DNA of 8,398 nt. Source: Solobacterium sp. GTDB lineage: Bacteria > Bacillota_I > Bacilli_A > Erysipelotrichales > Erysipelotrichaceae. A program made the translations under genes and the position numbers. Below the pieces are notes generated by a model. That model ran no database searches, was not told where the DNA came from, and saw nothing but the letters and a program-made list of their open reading frames with translations. Of this stretch, positions 1-6,592 are shown one piece after another (position 1 is the first letter of the stretch; each line of letters starts with the position of its first letter). The stretch covers positions 1-8,398 of the forward strand of contig JAFOLE010000056.1 of NCBI GenBank assembly GCA_017419465.1, written 5' to 3'.

Positions 1-843
1 TACACCGAACTGATGCAGGATGGCAACGCCGATCAGAACCAGTGCGGATTTGCCGAGGTTATAGAGAATATTGACGATACCGACACGCTTCGCGTCCGGT
101 ACGGCGCCGATCGAACAGACGATCGCGGTGGTGACGCAGTCACCGAGATAGACACCGACGATGACCGCATAGACGGCACGGAAGGTCAGGACGCCGGACA
201 TCGAGAATGCCTGCAGGATACCGATCGTTGCGGAGGAACTCTGCAGGATGAAGGCAACCGCAGCGCCGGTCAGATAACCGATGATGGGATTTGTGCCGAG
301 GTTGCGGAACAGGGAATCAAATGCCCCGTTTGTCTGAAGGGTGCTTACCGCACCGGTCATATTCAGAAGTCCGGAGAAGAGAATGCCGAAGCCGATCAGG
401 ATGTTGCCGACCGTCTTGGAGTTTTTGAACCGGAAACCCATGATCAGGATGATGCCCGCGATCAGGGCAATCGGCGCAAGACTGGAAGGTTTGAAGATCT
501 GAAGCCATCCGGCTGCCCCGTCAAGGTCCAGCAGACGGATGATCTGTCCGGTCACGGTAGTACCGACGTTGGCACCGATGATGATGCCCAGGGACTGCCG
601 CAGGGTAATGATGCCTGCGCCGACAAGACCGGAAGTGATTACGATGGTTGCGGTGCTGGACTGTATAATGGCAGTAACCGCAAGTCCAAGCAGAAACGCC
701 TTGATGGGGTTGTTTGTGACACTCTCCATCGCTACCTTCAGGGTGCCGGAGGAACTTTCCTTCAGGCCGTCCCCCATCAGCCGCATGCCATAAAGAAACA
801 TGGCAAGGCCCCCAAATAAGGTAAGTATATTAAAGAAATCCAT
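1..843 (-). CDS. Na+/phosphate symporter family protein (NptA/PhoU-type), N-terminal part, runs off left edge
   Basis: Translated on the minus strand from ATG at 843, 281 codons stay open to the window edge, so the C-terminal part, where a PhoU-like domain would sit in this family, is missing. The protein is hydrophobic and has the duplicated Na/Pi-cotransporter repeat: QSSTAT at residues 61-66 with GANVGTTVTG at 91-100, then QSSSAT at 201-206 with the diverged GVYLGDCVTTAI at about 230-241. The QSS pairs are the family's substrate/ion-binding hallmark. Expected role: sodium-coupled phosphate uptake or export across the cytoplasmic membrane. The start is fixed by an in-frame TGA at 858-856 just upstream; the nearest AAGGAG (866-861) is 17 nt away, a long spacing. 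The gene is divergent from the GGDEF gene. Family assignment is firm; transport direction and exact substrate are inferred. Confidence 0.93.
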   Translation of the reverse strand, partial: MDFFNILTLFGGLAMFLYGMRLMGDGLKESSSGTLKVAMESVTNNPIKAFLLGLAVTAIIQSSTATIVITSGLVGAGIITLRQSLGIIIGANVGTTVTGQIIRLLDLDGAAGWLQIFKPSSLAPIALIAGIILIMGFRFKNSKTVGNILIGFGILFSGLLNMTGAVSTLQTNGAFDSLFRNLGTNPIIGYLTGAAVAFILQSSSATIGILQAFSMSGVLTFRAVYAVIVGVYLGDCVTTAIVCSIGAVPDAKRVGIVNILYNLGKSALVLIGVAILHQFGV

Positions 844-1014
844 ACGTGTTTTTCTTCATTCTCCTTACAAGTATGCGAAACAGACAAATTTTACCACGCT
901 TTAGGGACAGATTCTTGCCCGCAGGATGATTTTCGCCAACTTCTCACATCGCGAATAATGAAATTAACAGGATGATGTTATATATTTATACCAAACGGAA
1001 AGGGGATATAATGC
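844..1014. promoter_or_regulatory. Divergent intergenic region with weak promoter candidates for both flanking genes
   Basis: This 171-nt AT-rich spacer must carry the start signals of two divergent genes. For the rightward gene there is TTAACA at 964-969 and, 17 nt on, TATACC at 987-992, followed by the AGGGG ribosome site at 1001-1005, 9 nt before ATG 1015. For the leftward gene, TAAAAT reads on the minus strand at 893-888, without a convincing -35. A perfect TATAAT at 1007-1012 lies too close to the ATG to serve that start. I see no riboswitch or clear operator. Promoter positions are low-confidence pattern matches. Confidence 0.35.
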
Positions 1015-2172
1015 ATGGTCAATGAGCTGTTTTACGCATATCTGATCCTGATGATTTCACTTTTCGTGTTTACGCTGTTTCTGCTGATCAAGATCTCTCC
1101 GGACCTTGTAAGCAAGGATGAACATACGGTATTCCGGCTGATGCTGGTGTCGTTCATGATCTATGTCTTCCTGTGCACGCTCTGGGCGATGTGTGAATTC
1201 CGCCTGATTGTGCTTCCTTCAAGGGTGCTGTTTACCATATATGAACTGACTACCATTTCCGTTGTTACCGTCTCGTTCATGCTGTTCTGGTTCATGCTGC
1301 TGCGGATTGCGCCGCGCGCGTTCCGCAGACCGTATGTGAAATGGCTTGCCCCGCTTCCGTATGTCTTCACCGTGATTCTGATCGCGACAAACTACTGGAC
1401 GAAGGTGGTATATACCATTGATTCTTCCCAGCATATCCAGTATGAGTGGGGATATAATGCGGTACCGATTATTACGGTCGCCTACTTTGCGGAGATCATG
1501 TTCATTGCCGCAATGAAGTACCGGAAGACTACGGTTGTGTCCAAGCGCCGGACCTACCGGCTTATGATTGAGGCAACGCTCTTCATCTTCATCATTGCCT
1601 ATGTGGATAACATGTTCCGGTATCTGACGGTTCTTCCGGTTGCCGCATTCGGCGCTATTCTGTTTATCTTTGTGAATGTCCAGGAGTCCGGAATCAATTC
1701 CGACAAGCTGACCCTGATGAACAACCGCCGCAAGGCAGATGACTATCTGTCTGACCGGCTGAAAAACGTGAGTGAAGAGAATCCGATGTATCTGTATGTG
1801 TTCGATGTGGATTCCTTCAAGCAGATCAATGACCGCTACGGGCATGCGGAAGGCGATGATGCGCTGGTCATGACCGCTTCTGCGATCAAACAGACAGTCG
1901 GCAAGTATTCCGGGTTTGCGGCACGCTGGGGCGGGGATGAATTCATCATTGCCTGGACTCCGGATAAAAAGGCGCCGGACCTAAATGTCATTCCGGATTC
2001 CATTTCCGAACTGCTGAAACAGAGCTGTAAAGCCGCAGGAAAACCCTATGAGCTGAGCGTCAGCTGGGGCTGTACTGCCTGCACCAATCCGACGCTTTCC
2101 GCCGCGGCTTATATCAAGGAAGCAGACGCCGGTCTTTATGAGATGAAGCGGAAGCGTCAGGCACTCCGCTGA
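1015..2172 (+). CDS. Membrane-bound diguanylate cyclase (seven-helix N-terminal region plus GGDEF domain)
   Basis: This 385-residue protein should make cyclic di-GMP from two GTP at the inner face of the membrane. Hydrophobic segments lie at about residues 6-26, 40-60, 72-96, 110-127, 148-167, 182-200 and 203-222, suggesting seven helices, probably a sensor module of unknown ligand. The GGDEF domain starts at DKLTLMNNR (230-238) and has FDVDSFKQIND (263-273) with metal-site Asp264, YGHAEGDDAL (275-284), and an intact RWGGDEF (304-310), so the catalytic signature is complete. The RxxD product-inhibition site, expected five residues before GGDEF, reads KYSG and is absent. The start at 1015 has AGGGG 9 nt upstream; ATG 1011 is out of frame and stops after four codons. 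The gene stands alone, followed by its own terminator. No EAL or HD-GYP domain is present. Domain call firm; signal sensed unknown. Confidence 0.93.
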   Translation: MVNELFYAYLILMISLFVFTLFLLIKISPDLVSKDEHTVFRLMLVSFMIYVFLCTLWAMCEFRLIVLPSRVLFTIYELTTISVVTVSFMLFWFMLLRIAPRAFRRPYVKWLAPLPYVFTVILIATNYWTKVVYTIDSSQHIQYEWGYNAVPIITVAYFAEIMFIAAMKYRKTTVVSKRRTYRLMIEATLFIFIIAYVDNMFRYLTVLPVAAFGAILFIFVNVQESGINSDKLTLMNNRRKADDYLSDRLKNVSEENPMYLYVFDVDSFKQINDRYGHAEGDDALVMTASAIKQTVGKYSGFAARWGGDEFIIAWTPDKKAPDLNVIPDSISELLKQSCKAAGKPYELSVSWGCTACTNPTLSAAAYIKEADAGLYEMKRKRQALR

Positions 2173-2179
2173 ACCGATC

Positions 2180-2217
2180 AATGCATGTTCTTCCGAGAGG
2201 GCATGCATTTTATTTAT
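2180..2217 (+). terminator. Intrinsic terminator of the GGDEF gene
   Basis: AATGCATG (2180-2187) pairs with CATGCATT (2202-2209). Further G-C, A-T and G-U pairs close the stem down to a four-base loop at 2193-2196, and the stem runs into a T-rich tract (TTTATTTAT). It lies 8 nt after the stop at 2172, as expected for a rho-independent terminator. The stem is AT-rich for a terminator, so efficiency may be moderate. Confidence 0.75.
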
Positions 2218-2270
2218 GGCCGCTGTAATGTCCCGCGTCTTATAATTTCCCTTGGAGTGACAGAATAACT

Positions 2271-3785
2271 ATGAAAACACAGGCTTATAATCCGTTTCTT
2301 CCCTTGAATGTATATATCCCGGACGGGGAACCCCATGTATTCGGGGACCGGGTCTATCTGTTCGGCAGTCATGACCGGGAGGCAGGCGATACCTTCTGCA
2401 GTGAACCGTATGAAGTATGGTCTGCGCCGGTGGATGACCTTTCCGACTGGAGCTGCCCGGGTGTCAGCTTTGATCCAAAACAGGATCCGCTGTATGATCT
2501 GGAAACACGCAATGCGGCCTATGCGCCGGATGTCGTGCAGGGAAATGACGGAAGATATTATCTTTACTACTGCCTTGCGGGATACCGCGGAAAGGGCGGC
2601 TATTCCAATCCGATCGGGGTTGCGGTATGTGACACACCGGACGGGCGTTATGAATATCTTGGCGTGGTGAAAAATCCGGACGGCACCCCGTTTCTGAAAT
2701 ATGCCAATTTTGATCCGGCGGTGATGAACGATGACGGGACGATCCGTCTCTATTCCGGTACCTGGTATCGTGAAGCGGAATTCCGGAACGGAACGAATGA
2801 TGTGGAAATCGATGTCTGGGAAGCAGAGCGCTTCGGGAAGACGGTGGAACATATTCAGAAGCTGAACGCTGAGGGCGATGCGGTATACGGACCGCACCAT
2901 ATGACACTGGCAGATGACATGATGACCATCACCTCAGAGCCGGTACGCGTCCTCCCGCTGCATCGTTCCGGCACGCCGTATGAGCTGGCAGAAGACGGAA
3001 AGGGCTACGGCTTCTTTGAGGGAAGCTCGATCCGGAAGATAAATGACAAATACTACTTCATTTATTCCTCGATGAACAATCATGAGCTCTGCTATGCGGT
3101 AAGCGATTACCCGGACAGAGACTTTGTCTTCGGCGGAACGATCGTATCCAACGGTGATATCGGCTATCAGGGACGGAAAAAGGAAGACCGCCTGAATACG
3201 ACCGGTACGACGCACGGCAGTATTGAATGTGTTAACGGGCAGTGGTATGTCTTCTATCACCGGCTGACCCACAAGTCCGACTACAGCCGTCAGGCATGTG
3301 CGGAGAGGATCACGATTGAACCGGATGGTTCCATTCGTCAGGTGGAAATCACCAGCTGCGGACTGAATGGGGGACCGTTAAAAGGGACCGGCGTCTATCC
3401 GGCGGTGATCTGCTGTAATCTGACGAACGGACACATGCCCCATTCCAGCAATCAGAAACAGGAGATTCCGATTCCGTATATCGGCAGTGAAGCCGGAGAG
3501 CGGATGATAAAGGATATCCGCGACCATACGATGATCGCATACAAGTACTTCGCGTTTGAAGGAACGACGAAACTGAACCTGACGGTACGCGGGGAAGGGG
3601 AAGGCGCATTTGAGGTATGCACAGACCCGAACGGGCCGGTGCTTGGACGTGCGGCGGTGTCTCCTTCTTCCGGCTGGCAGGAACTCTCCGTTCCGGTATC
3701 TGCGCTTACCGGCGTAACGCCGCTGTATATTTTCTATCGCGGAAGCGGACGGGCAGACCTTCTGCGGATCGAACTGTGCCGCTGA
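2271..3785 (+). CDS. Glycoside hydrolase family 43 protein with C-terminal CBM6-like domain
   Basis: A 504-residue predicted inverting glycosidase of the GH43 five-bladed propeller type; members cleave arabinofuranosyl or xylosyl linkages in plant glycans. Propeller signatures in order: PDGEPHVFGDRVYLFGSHD near residues 17-35, with Asp18 the likely base region; APDVVQGNDGRYYLYY around 85-100; NFDPAVMNDDG with Asp148 as the pKa-modulating acid; FFEGSSIRK with Glu250 as probable general acid; and THGSIE with His315, the conserved propeller-axis histidine. Residues from about 412 to the end form a beta-rich module ending in GWQELSVPV...LYIFYRG...LLRIEL, resembling CBM6 modules often attached to GH43. 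There is no signal peptide or membrane segment, so it probably works in the cytoplasm on imported oligosaccharides. A GGAG at 2254-2257 precedes the start at 13 nt, a loose spacing. The substrate cannot be fixed from sequence alone. Confidence 0.9.
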   Translation: MKTQAYNPFLPLNVYIPDGEPHVFGDRVYLFGSHDREAGDTFCSEPYEVWSAPVDDLSDWSCPGVSFDPKQDPLYDLETRNAAYAPDVVQGNDGRYYLYYCLAGYRGKGGYSNPIGVAVCDTPDGRYEYLGVVKNPDGTPFLKYANFDPAVMNDDGTIRLYSGTWYREAEFRNGTNDVEIDVWEAERFGKTVEHIQKLNAEGDAVYGPHHMTLADDMMTITSEPVRVLPLHRSGTPYELAEDGKGYGFFEGSSIRKINDKYYFIYSSMNNHELCYAVSDYPDRDFVFGGTIVSNGDIGYQGRKKEDRLNTTGTTHGSIECVNGQWYVFYHRLTHKSDYSRQACAERITIEPDGSIRQVEITSCGLNGGPLKGTGVYPAVICCNLTNGHMPHSSNQKQEIPIPYIGSEAGERMIKDIRDHTMIAYKYFAFEGTTKLNLTVRGEGEGAFEVCTDPNGPVLGRAAVSPSSGWQELSVPVSALTGVTPLYIFYRGSGRADLLRIELCR

Positions 3786-3830
3786 TTTTGAGGACAGATT
3801 GCGGTATGATGATTTCACCTGACGTAAGAT

Positions 3831-3836
3831 AGGAGG
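3831..3836 (+). promoter_or_regulatory. Strong ribosome binding site of the VanY-like gene
   Basis: A perfect AGGAGG lies 6 nt before ATG 3843 and fixes that start. The 57-nt gap from the GH43 stop shows no terminator hairpin, so the VanY-like gene may be co-transcribed with the GH43 gene. Confidence 0.8.
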
Positions 3837-3842
3837 ATTTCC

Positions 3843-4550
3843 ATGGCAAAGAAAAAACCACAGATCAGCCAGACGGATATCAATGCCCGGGCGGCGCAGA
3901 TGAAGCGTTCCCTGACATTCATCATCCTCGCAGTGATGATCATGAGTCTTACCATGTGCAACGCCCCGGGCAGAGACCTGTTATACGGGGATATCTACCA
4001 GACCCTTGTCAACCGGACACACCGTCTTCCGGACGGATGGCTGGATATCGTCGAGCTTGTGCCGGCGAAGAATTCGCTCGGGGAAGAGAATCTGGTGGAA
4101 AAGGAAACGCTCGCGCATTTTGAAACCCTGCGCAGTGAGCTGCTGGAAGAGGGCATCGATATTGAAATCGACAGTGCCTACCGTTCCGTAGAGGACCAGC
4201 GGGTGCTCTATGAGGAGTTCAAGGAACGTTATGGCGATGAGGTCGACAACATCGCCGCAAAGCCGGGTTATTCCGAACATCATACCGGACTGGTCATTGA
4301 TGTCTTCCTGATTGATAACGGGAAAGAGATCCGTGACAATGATGATCTCTATGCGGCGGAGGAACTCTTTGCGAAGATCCATCCCCATCTTGCGAATCAC
4401 GGATTCATCCTGCGGTATCCGAAGGGCAAGGAAGACATCACCGGTTATGACTATGAGCCGTGGCACTTCCGCTATGTCGGAATTGAGACCGCAAAGAAGA
4501 TCACTGAACAGGGTGCGACCCTGGAAGAATACCTCGGGGAAACAAAGTAA
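3843..4550 (+). CDS. VanY-like D-alanyl-D-alanine carboxypeptidase (peptidase family M15B), membrane-anchored
   Basis: A 235-residue zinc metallopeptidase expected to remove the terminal D-Ala from peptidoglycan stem peptides outside the membrane. A Lys-rich cytoplasmic tail (residues 1-22) is followed by one hydrophobic segment (about 23-40), an uncleaved signal anchor; the Cys in LTMC is not a good lipobox because Met is at -1. The M15 catalytic set is complete: SAYRS (111-115) with Arg114; the SEHHTGLVID block (144-153), giving zinc ligands His146 and Asp153; and EPWHFRYVG with Glu205 as catalytic base and His208 as third zinc ligand. His147 and Val151 replace the more usual Gln and Ala of the SEHQTGLA motif, outside the metal ligands. 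Nothing nearby (no VanS/R or VanH/A) suggests glycopeptide resistance, so ordinary cell-wall trimming is more likely. Confidence 0.92.
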   Translation: MAKKKPQISQTDINARAAQMKRSLTFIILAVMIMSLTMCNAPGRDLLYGDIYQTLVNRTHRLPDGWLDIVELVPAKNSLGEENLVEKETLAHFETLRSELLEEGIDIEIDSAYRSVEDQRVLYEEFKERYGDEVDNIAAKPGYSEHHTGLVIDVFLIDNGKEIRDNDDLYAAEELFAKIHPHLANHGFILRYPKGKEDITGYDYEPWHFRYVGIETAKKITEQGATLEEYLGETK

Positions 4551-4567
4551 CACGCAGCACAATGCAG

Positions 4568-4597
4568 GGTGCCGGTGAAAAATCGGCATCTTTTTTA
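4568..4597 (+). terminator. Intrinsic terminator after the VanY-like gene
   Basis: GGTGCCGGT (4568-4576) and ATCGGCATC (4582-4590) form a nine-pair stem with two G-U pairs and a GAAAA loop, followed directly by six T. It lies 17 nt after the stop and separates the GH43/VanY unit from the ADP-ribosylation pair. Confidence 0.9.
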
Positions 4598-4604
4598 TCA
4601 GGCA

Positions 4605-4610
4605 TACAAT
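4605..4610 (+). promoter_or_regulatory. Candidate -10 box (TACAAT) for the macrodomain-SirTM pair
   Basis: TACAAT lies 8 nt after the terminator's T run. A transcript starting about 7 nt downstream would begin at the AGGTGA ribosome site (4617-4622) and be read from ATG 4627. There is no recognisable -35 at 16-18 nt, because that place is occupied by the terminator stem. It is offered because the pair sits right behind a strong terminator and needs some promoter. Confidence 0.3.
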
Positions 4611-4626
4611 GAAAGCAGGTGAGAAT

Positions 4627-5433
4627 ATGGCAGATTTTGATAGACAGGATGAGCGGCTGAACTATCTGGTGGAAGAATTCAAGGCTGATTCCGGAGAATA
4701 CAGAAATCTCAGGACGCCGGATGACCCGGCGGAAAAGCGGCGGCTTCTGCGCTCCCTGATGAATATCCGCATGCCGCAGCGGATGGCAGAGGATGTGCTG
4801 GCGGTTCAGGACGAATATCTGAAAGAGCGTGCCGCGGAAAAAGGAATTGTCGCATTGTCAGATATTCCGGAAGTCAGATCAGGACTGTCTGTATGGCAGG
4901 GAGATATTACACGACTGAGTGTTGACGCAATCGTGAATGCGGCGAATTCACAGATGCTGGGATGCTTTGTGCCGATGCATACCTGCATAGACAACTGCAT
5001 TCATACCTATGCGGGCATCCAGCTGCGTGCCGAATGCGCACAGAAGATGAATCAGCTGCGGATCAGATACGGCAGCGATTATGAACAGCCGACGGCGTTA
5101 CCGATGTTAACGGACGCATACAACCTTCCCGCAAAGAAGGTGATTCATATCGTCGGTCCGATCGTGCAGGATCACCTGACTCCAGCACATGAACGGCAGC
5201 TTGCGGACTGTTACCGCAATACGCTGGATCTCTGCGCAGAGAATCAGCTGAAAAGCGTCGCCTTCTGCTGTATTTCCACCGGCGTATTTCATTTTCCAAA
5301 CCATAGAGCCGCAGAGATCGCAGTACATGAAGTGACGCAGTGGATACAGGAACATCCCGGCAGGATGGACCGGATCATATTCAACGTATTTAAAGACGAG
5401 GACAGGGAAATCTATGAAACATTATTATCGTGA
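4627..5433 (+). CDS. Zinc-dependent macrodomain protein, probable protein-ADP-ribose hydrolase
   Basis: A 268-residue protein expected to remove ADP-ribose from proteins modified by the adjacent sirtuin. An N-terminal helical extension of about 80 residues (DERLNYLVEEF onward), typical of Zn-macrodomains, precedes the macro fold: WQGDITRLSVDAIVNAAN with Asn107 in the ADP-ribose pocket, the zinc loop GCFVPMHTCIDN, HIVGPIV, and the phosphate loop CISTGVFHFPN (215-225). Cys113, His118 and Cys120 in the zinc loop match the ligand set that defines this class as known from SirTM-linked macrodomains of Staphylococcus and Streptococcus. I chose ATG 4627 because AGGTGA lies 4 nt upstream; an in-frame ATG at 4609 would add six residues but has poor ribosome-site context and overlaps the candidate -10. 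Its end overlaps the sirtuin start by 20 nt, implying translational coupling. Family call firm; bond specificity inferred. Confidence 0.93.
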   Translation: MADFDRQDERLNYLVEEFKADSGEYRNLRTPDDPAEKRRLLRSLMNIRMPQRMAEDVLAVQDEYLKERAAEKGIVALSDIPEVRSGLSVWQGDITRLSVDAIVNAANSQMLGCFVPMHTCIDNCIHTYAGIQLRAECAQKMNQLRIRYGSDYEQPTALPMLTDAYNLPAKKVIHIVGPIVQDHLTPAHERQLADCYRNTLDLCAENQLKSVAFCCISTGVFHFPNHRAAEIAVHEVTQWIQEHPGRMDRIIFNVFKDEDREIYETLLS

Positions 5434-6406
5434 ACAGCCGGACGGCTATCGGGAAACGATTGAAAACGGCATCAGTGCCGTACGTTATTTCAGCGGAAAA
5501 ACCGCCCGCGGAAACGGAACCCGGGACGAACAGATTGCCCGGCTCAAAGAGAAACTGGAAACCGCGGATGCGGTTGTGATCGGTGCCGGCGCAGGACTCT
5601 CGACGTCTGCTGGATTTACCTACAGCGGTGACCGGTTCCGGAAGTATTTCTTCGACTTTGAAGAGAAGTACGGATTCCATGATATGTATTCCGGCGGCTT
5701 TCACATGATGAAGGAAGTACCGGAAGTATCATGGGCATACTGGGCGAGAAACAGTTATATCAACCGGTATATGCCGGCGCCGAAACCGGTGTATGAAAAC
5801 CTGCTGGAAGCGGTGAAGGACAGGGATTACTTCGTAATCACCACAAATGTGGATCATCAGTTTCAGAAGGCAGGCTTCGATAAGAAACGTCTGTTCTATA
5901 CACAGGGGGATTACGGTCTGTTTCAGAGCGTGAATCCTGCAATTCAGAAGACCTATGACAATGAAGAATGGGTCATGAAGGTAATGGAAGCGCAGGGCTT
6001 TGTGAAAGATGAAAATGGCATCTTTCAGATTCCGGAAGACGGAAGCCTGAAGATGCGCATTCCGACGGAACTGATTCCGAAATGCCCGGATGACGGGTCC
6101 GATGTGATGATGAATCTTCGCTCGGATGATTCGTTCGTCGAAGATGAGGGATGGCAGAAGGCCTCTGCGGCTTATGCGGACTTTCTGCGCAGACACGAAG
6201 GCATGCATGTACTGTATCTTGAACTCGGTGTCGGGTCCAACACGCCGGTGATCATCAAATATCCATTCTGGCAGATGACGATGGTCAATAAAAAAGCGGT
6301 CTATGCCTGCGTCAATTACGGCGAGGCATTCTGCCCGCAGGAAATCAGCGAACGCAGTATCTGCGTTAACGGAGATATCGGAGAAGTACTCGCCGGTATC
6401 GTGTGA
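5414..6406 (+). CDS. sirTM: Class M sirtuin (SirTM), probable protein ADP-ribosyltransferase
   Basis: A 330-residue Sir2-fold protein, a little longer than typical SirTM proteins. The NAD-binding GAGAGLSTSAG lies at residues 57-67, with FTYSGDRF and DMYSGGF after it. TTNVDH carries Asn145, and YTQGDYG places Gln164 where classical sirtuin deacetylases have the catalytic His. The 19-residue Asn-to-Gln spacing equals that of the studied streptococcal SirTM (N118/Q137). LELGVGSNTP and KYPFWQMT near the C terminus are also class hallmarks. Expected activity: NAD-dependent ADP-ribosylation, in known systems of a lipoylated GcvH-like carrier, reversed by the adjacent macrodomain. Oddity: only Cys224 (in KCPDDG) remains in the small-domain region that usually has two Cys pairs; GLFQSVNPA has none. 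The start has CAGGG 6 nt upstream, inside the macrodomain gene. No GcvH-L or LplA2 gene is adjacent, so the substrate is unknown. Confidence 0.92.
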   Translation: MKHYYREQPDGYRETIENGISAVRYFSGKTARGNGTRDEQIARLKEKLETADAVVIGAGAGLSTSAGFTYSGDRFRKYFFDFEEKYGFHDMYSGGFHMMKEVPEVSWAYWARNSYINRYMPAPKPVYENLLEAVKDRDYFVITTNVDHQFQKAGFDKKRLFYTQGDYGLFQSVNPAIQKTYDNEEWVMKVMEAQGFVKDENGIFQIPEDGSLKMRIPTELIPKCPDDGSDVMMNLRSDDSFVEDEGWQKASAAYADFLRRHEGMHVLYLELGVGSNTPVIIKYPFWQMTMVNKKAVYACVNYGEAFCPQEISERSICVNGDIGEVLAGIV

Positions 6407-6448
6407 GAAAAGCAGTACATCCGCAGAAAACTGTAGCTTATTTTCCGG

Positions 6449-6478
6449 TTGACACGGAGATGAATTCAGCCGTAAACT
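6449..6478 (+). promoter_or_regulatory. Candidate sigma-A promoter ahead of amt
   Basis: A perfect TTGACA (6449-6454) is followed after 18 nt by TAAACT (6473-6478). Transcription would start near 6485, just before the hairpin at 6488-6520, and give a leader of about 108 nt before ATG 6593. This is the best -35 box in the intergenic regions, but the -10 is only a partial match. Confidence 0.4.
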
Positions 6479-6487
6479 GCATGCATG

Positions 6488-6520
6488 GGCAAGGGTGCCT
6501 GACGGCGCCCCTGCCTTTTT
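6488..6520 (+). terminator. Strong intrinsic terminator downstream of sirTM, in the amt leader region
   Basis: GGCAAGGGTGCC (6488-6499) pairs with GGCGCCCCTGCC (6504-6515), with one A-C mismatch and one G-U pair around a TGAC loop, and is followed by TTTTT. It ends the macrodomain-sirTM unit 81 nt after the stop. If the candidate promoter at 6449-6478 is real, the same hairpin would also lie at the very 5' end of the amt transcript and could act as an attenuator. Confidence 0.85.
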
Positions 6521-6592
6521 CCTTATCTGTCACATACCGGAGGGGTGTTTTCAGGCATTTCCTGCCCGGCTGTTTACGGGGAGGTAAGGAAT

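Noticed and set aside
13..819. Plus-strand open frame of 268 codons at the left end
   Set aside because: It is the antisense shadow of the minus-strand Na/Pi symporter. Its product is a biased, charged, motif-free sequence (many D, G, Q, R), while the minus strand encodes clear family repeats.
830..859. Nine-codon minus-strand ORF (MKKNTYGFL) overlapping the symporter start, a possible leader peptide
   Set aside because: The AAGGAG is only 1 nt from its ATG, too close to work, and no regulatory peptide features are seen. More likely that AAGGAG serves ATG 843.
1007..1012. Perfect TATAAT just before the GGDEF gene
   Set aside because: A transcript from it would begin after ATG 1015, so it cannot drive the annotated start.
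1219..1845. Minus-strand open frame of 208 codons
   Set aside because: Lies wholly inside the GGDEF gene, which has complete catalytic motifs; no ribosome site or recognisable motif of its own.
2241..2246. Perfect TATAAT ahead of the GH43 gene
   Set aside because: No acceptable -35 box lies 16-18 nt upstream, and the start would fall right on the ribosome site; not listed as a promoter, though it cannot be excluded.
2214..2900. Minus-strand open frames (2214-2900, 2464-2907, 3378-3818) opposite the GH43 gene
   Set aside because: Antisense shadows; the plus-strand GH43 frame carries all family signatures and spans them.
3843..4550. Glycopeptide resistance (vanY) locus
   Set aside because: M15B carboxypeptidases are common cell-wall enzymes and none of the VanR/S/H/A/X partners is nearby.
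3981..4589. Minus-strand open frame of 202 codons opposite the VanY-like gene
   Set aside because: Antisense shadow; it begins within the terminator of the real gene and shows no family motif.
6545..6592. GTG at 6545 as the amt start
   Set aside because: It would add 16 residues (FSGISCPAV...) and include the GGGGAGG ribosome site inside the coding region; ATG 6593 sits 8 nt after that site and starts a typical Amt N terminus.
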